64,000 bases of DNA from Lineus longissimus (lineage: Eukaryota > Nemertea > Pilidiophora > Heteronemertea > Lineidae). The position numbers and the translations under genes were made by a program. The DNA is taken from assembly GCF_910592395.1 (NCBI RefSeq), contig NC_088309.1, positions 3,534,501-3,598,500 on the forward strand, given 5' to 3'. Under the pieces are notes generated by a model that saw only the letters and a program-made list of their open reading frames with translations, searched no databases and was not told where the DNA came from. Positions 63,917-64,000 of the stretch are shown piece by piece. The stretch's first letter is position 1; each line of letters begins with the position of its first letter.

Positions 63917-64000
63917 GTAGGCTGAAGTCAACACTTATTGTTCATGTTTGCTTATTCTGGTGATGGCTTCATGATACTGCTACATCCGTTTAGGTCTTTG

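Overview
The window is animal (metazoan) nuclear DNA: AT-rich, with spliced protein-coding genes and GT/AG introns that keep reading phase from exon to exon. Long non-coding stretches carry minisatellites, tRNA-derived SINE-like sequence and small inverted-repeat elements. The two recognisable proteins are close to vertebrate Mint/X11 (APBA) and IQGAP. With this genome style that suggests a marine invertebrate bilaterian, deuterostome or lophotrochozoan; I cannot fix the phylum. No prokaryotic, viral or CRISPR feature was seen.

Layout. 1-39.5 kb holds no gene I can recognise. It contains a 15-copy 50-bp minisatellite (196-945), an ATC microsatellite, a hairpin-headed repeat (6.7 kb), a 17-unit 23-bp minisatellite (7.0-7.4 kb), SINE-like sequence (8.8 and 18.5 kb), a dispersed repeat present twice (14.2 and 36.2 kb), and two coding-like stretches without identity (10.3 and 11.9 kb). 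39.6-43.3 kb, plus strand: the 3' half of an APBA/Mint/X11 gene, with five exons coding the end of the PTB domain, both PDZ domains and the stop. A frame-compatible exon at 39583-39696 could be an alternative first exon. I did not find the PTB core upstream. 43.3-50.1 kb is intergenic, with a 700-bp terminal-inverted-repeat element, a 132-bp duplication and hairpins. 50.1-63.9 kb, plus strand: a large part of an IQGAP gene, 18 well-supported exons plus a candidate first exon and a candidate microexon. It covers the N-terminus, calponin-homology domain, IQGAP repeats, WW domain and first IQ motif, and runs off the right edge before the remaining IQ motifs, the GAP-related domain and RasGAP_C.

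Most notable: between the IQGAP repeats and the WW domain, where human IQGAP1 has only a short linker, this gene has two phase 1-1 exons (and perhaps a third, 39-nt one). One of them encodes a His-rich array of about six-residue repeats (hydrophobic, Asn/Asp, Gly, His, Asp/Val, any). These exons can be included or skipped without changing frame, so they look like a splice-tunable insertion in a cytoskeletal scaffold.

APBA proteins act in synaptic and secretory trafficking and IQGAP in actin, Rho-GTPase and calmodulin scaffolding. Their adjacency is a genomic neighbourhood; nothing in the sequence indicates that they work together.
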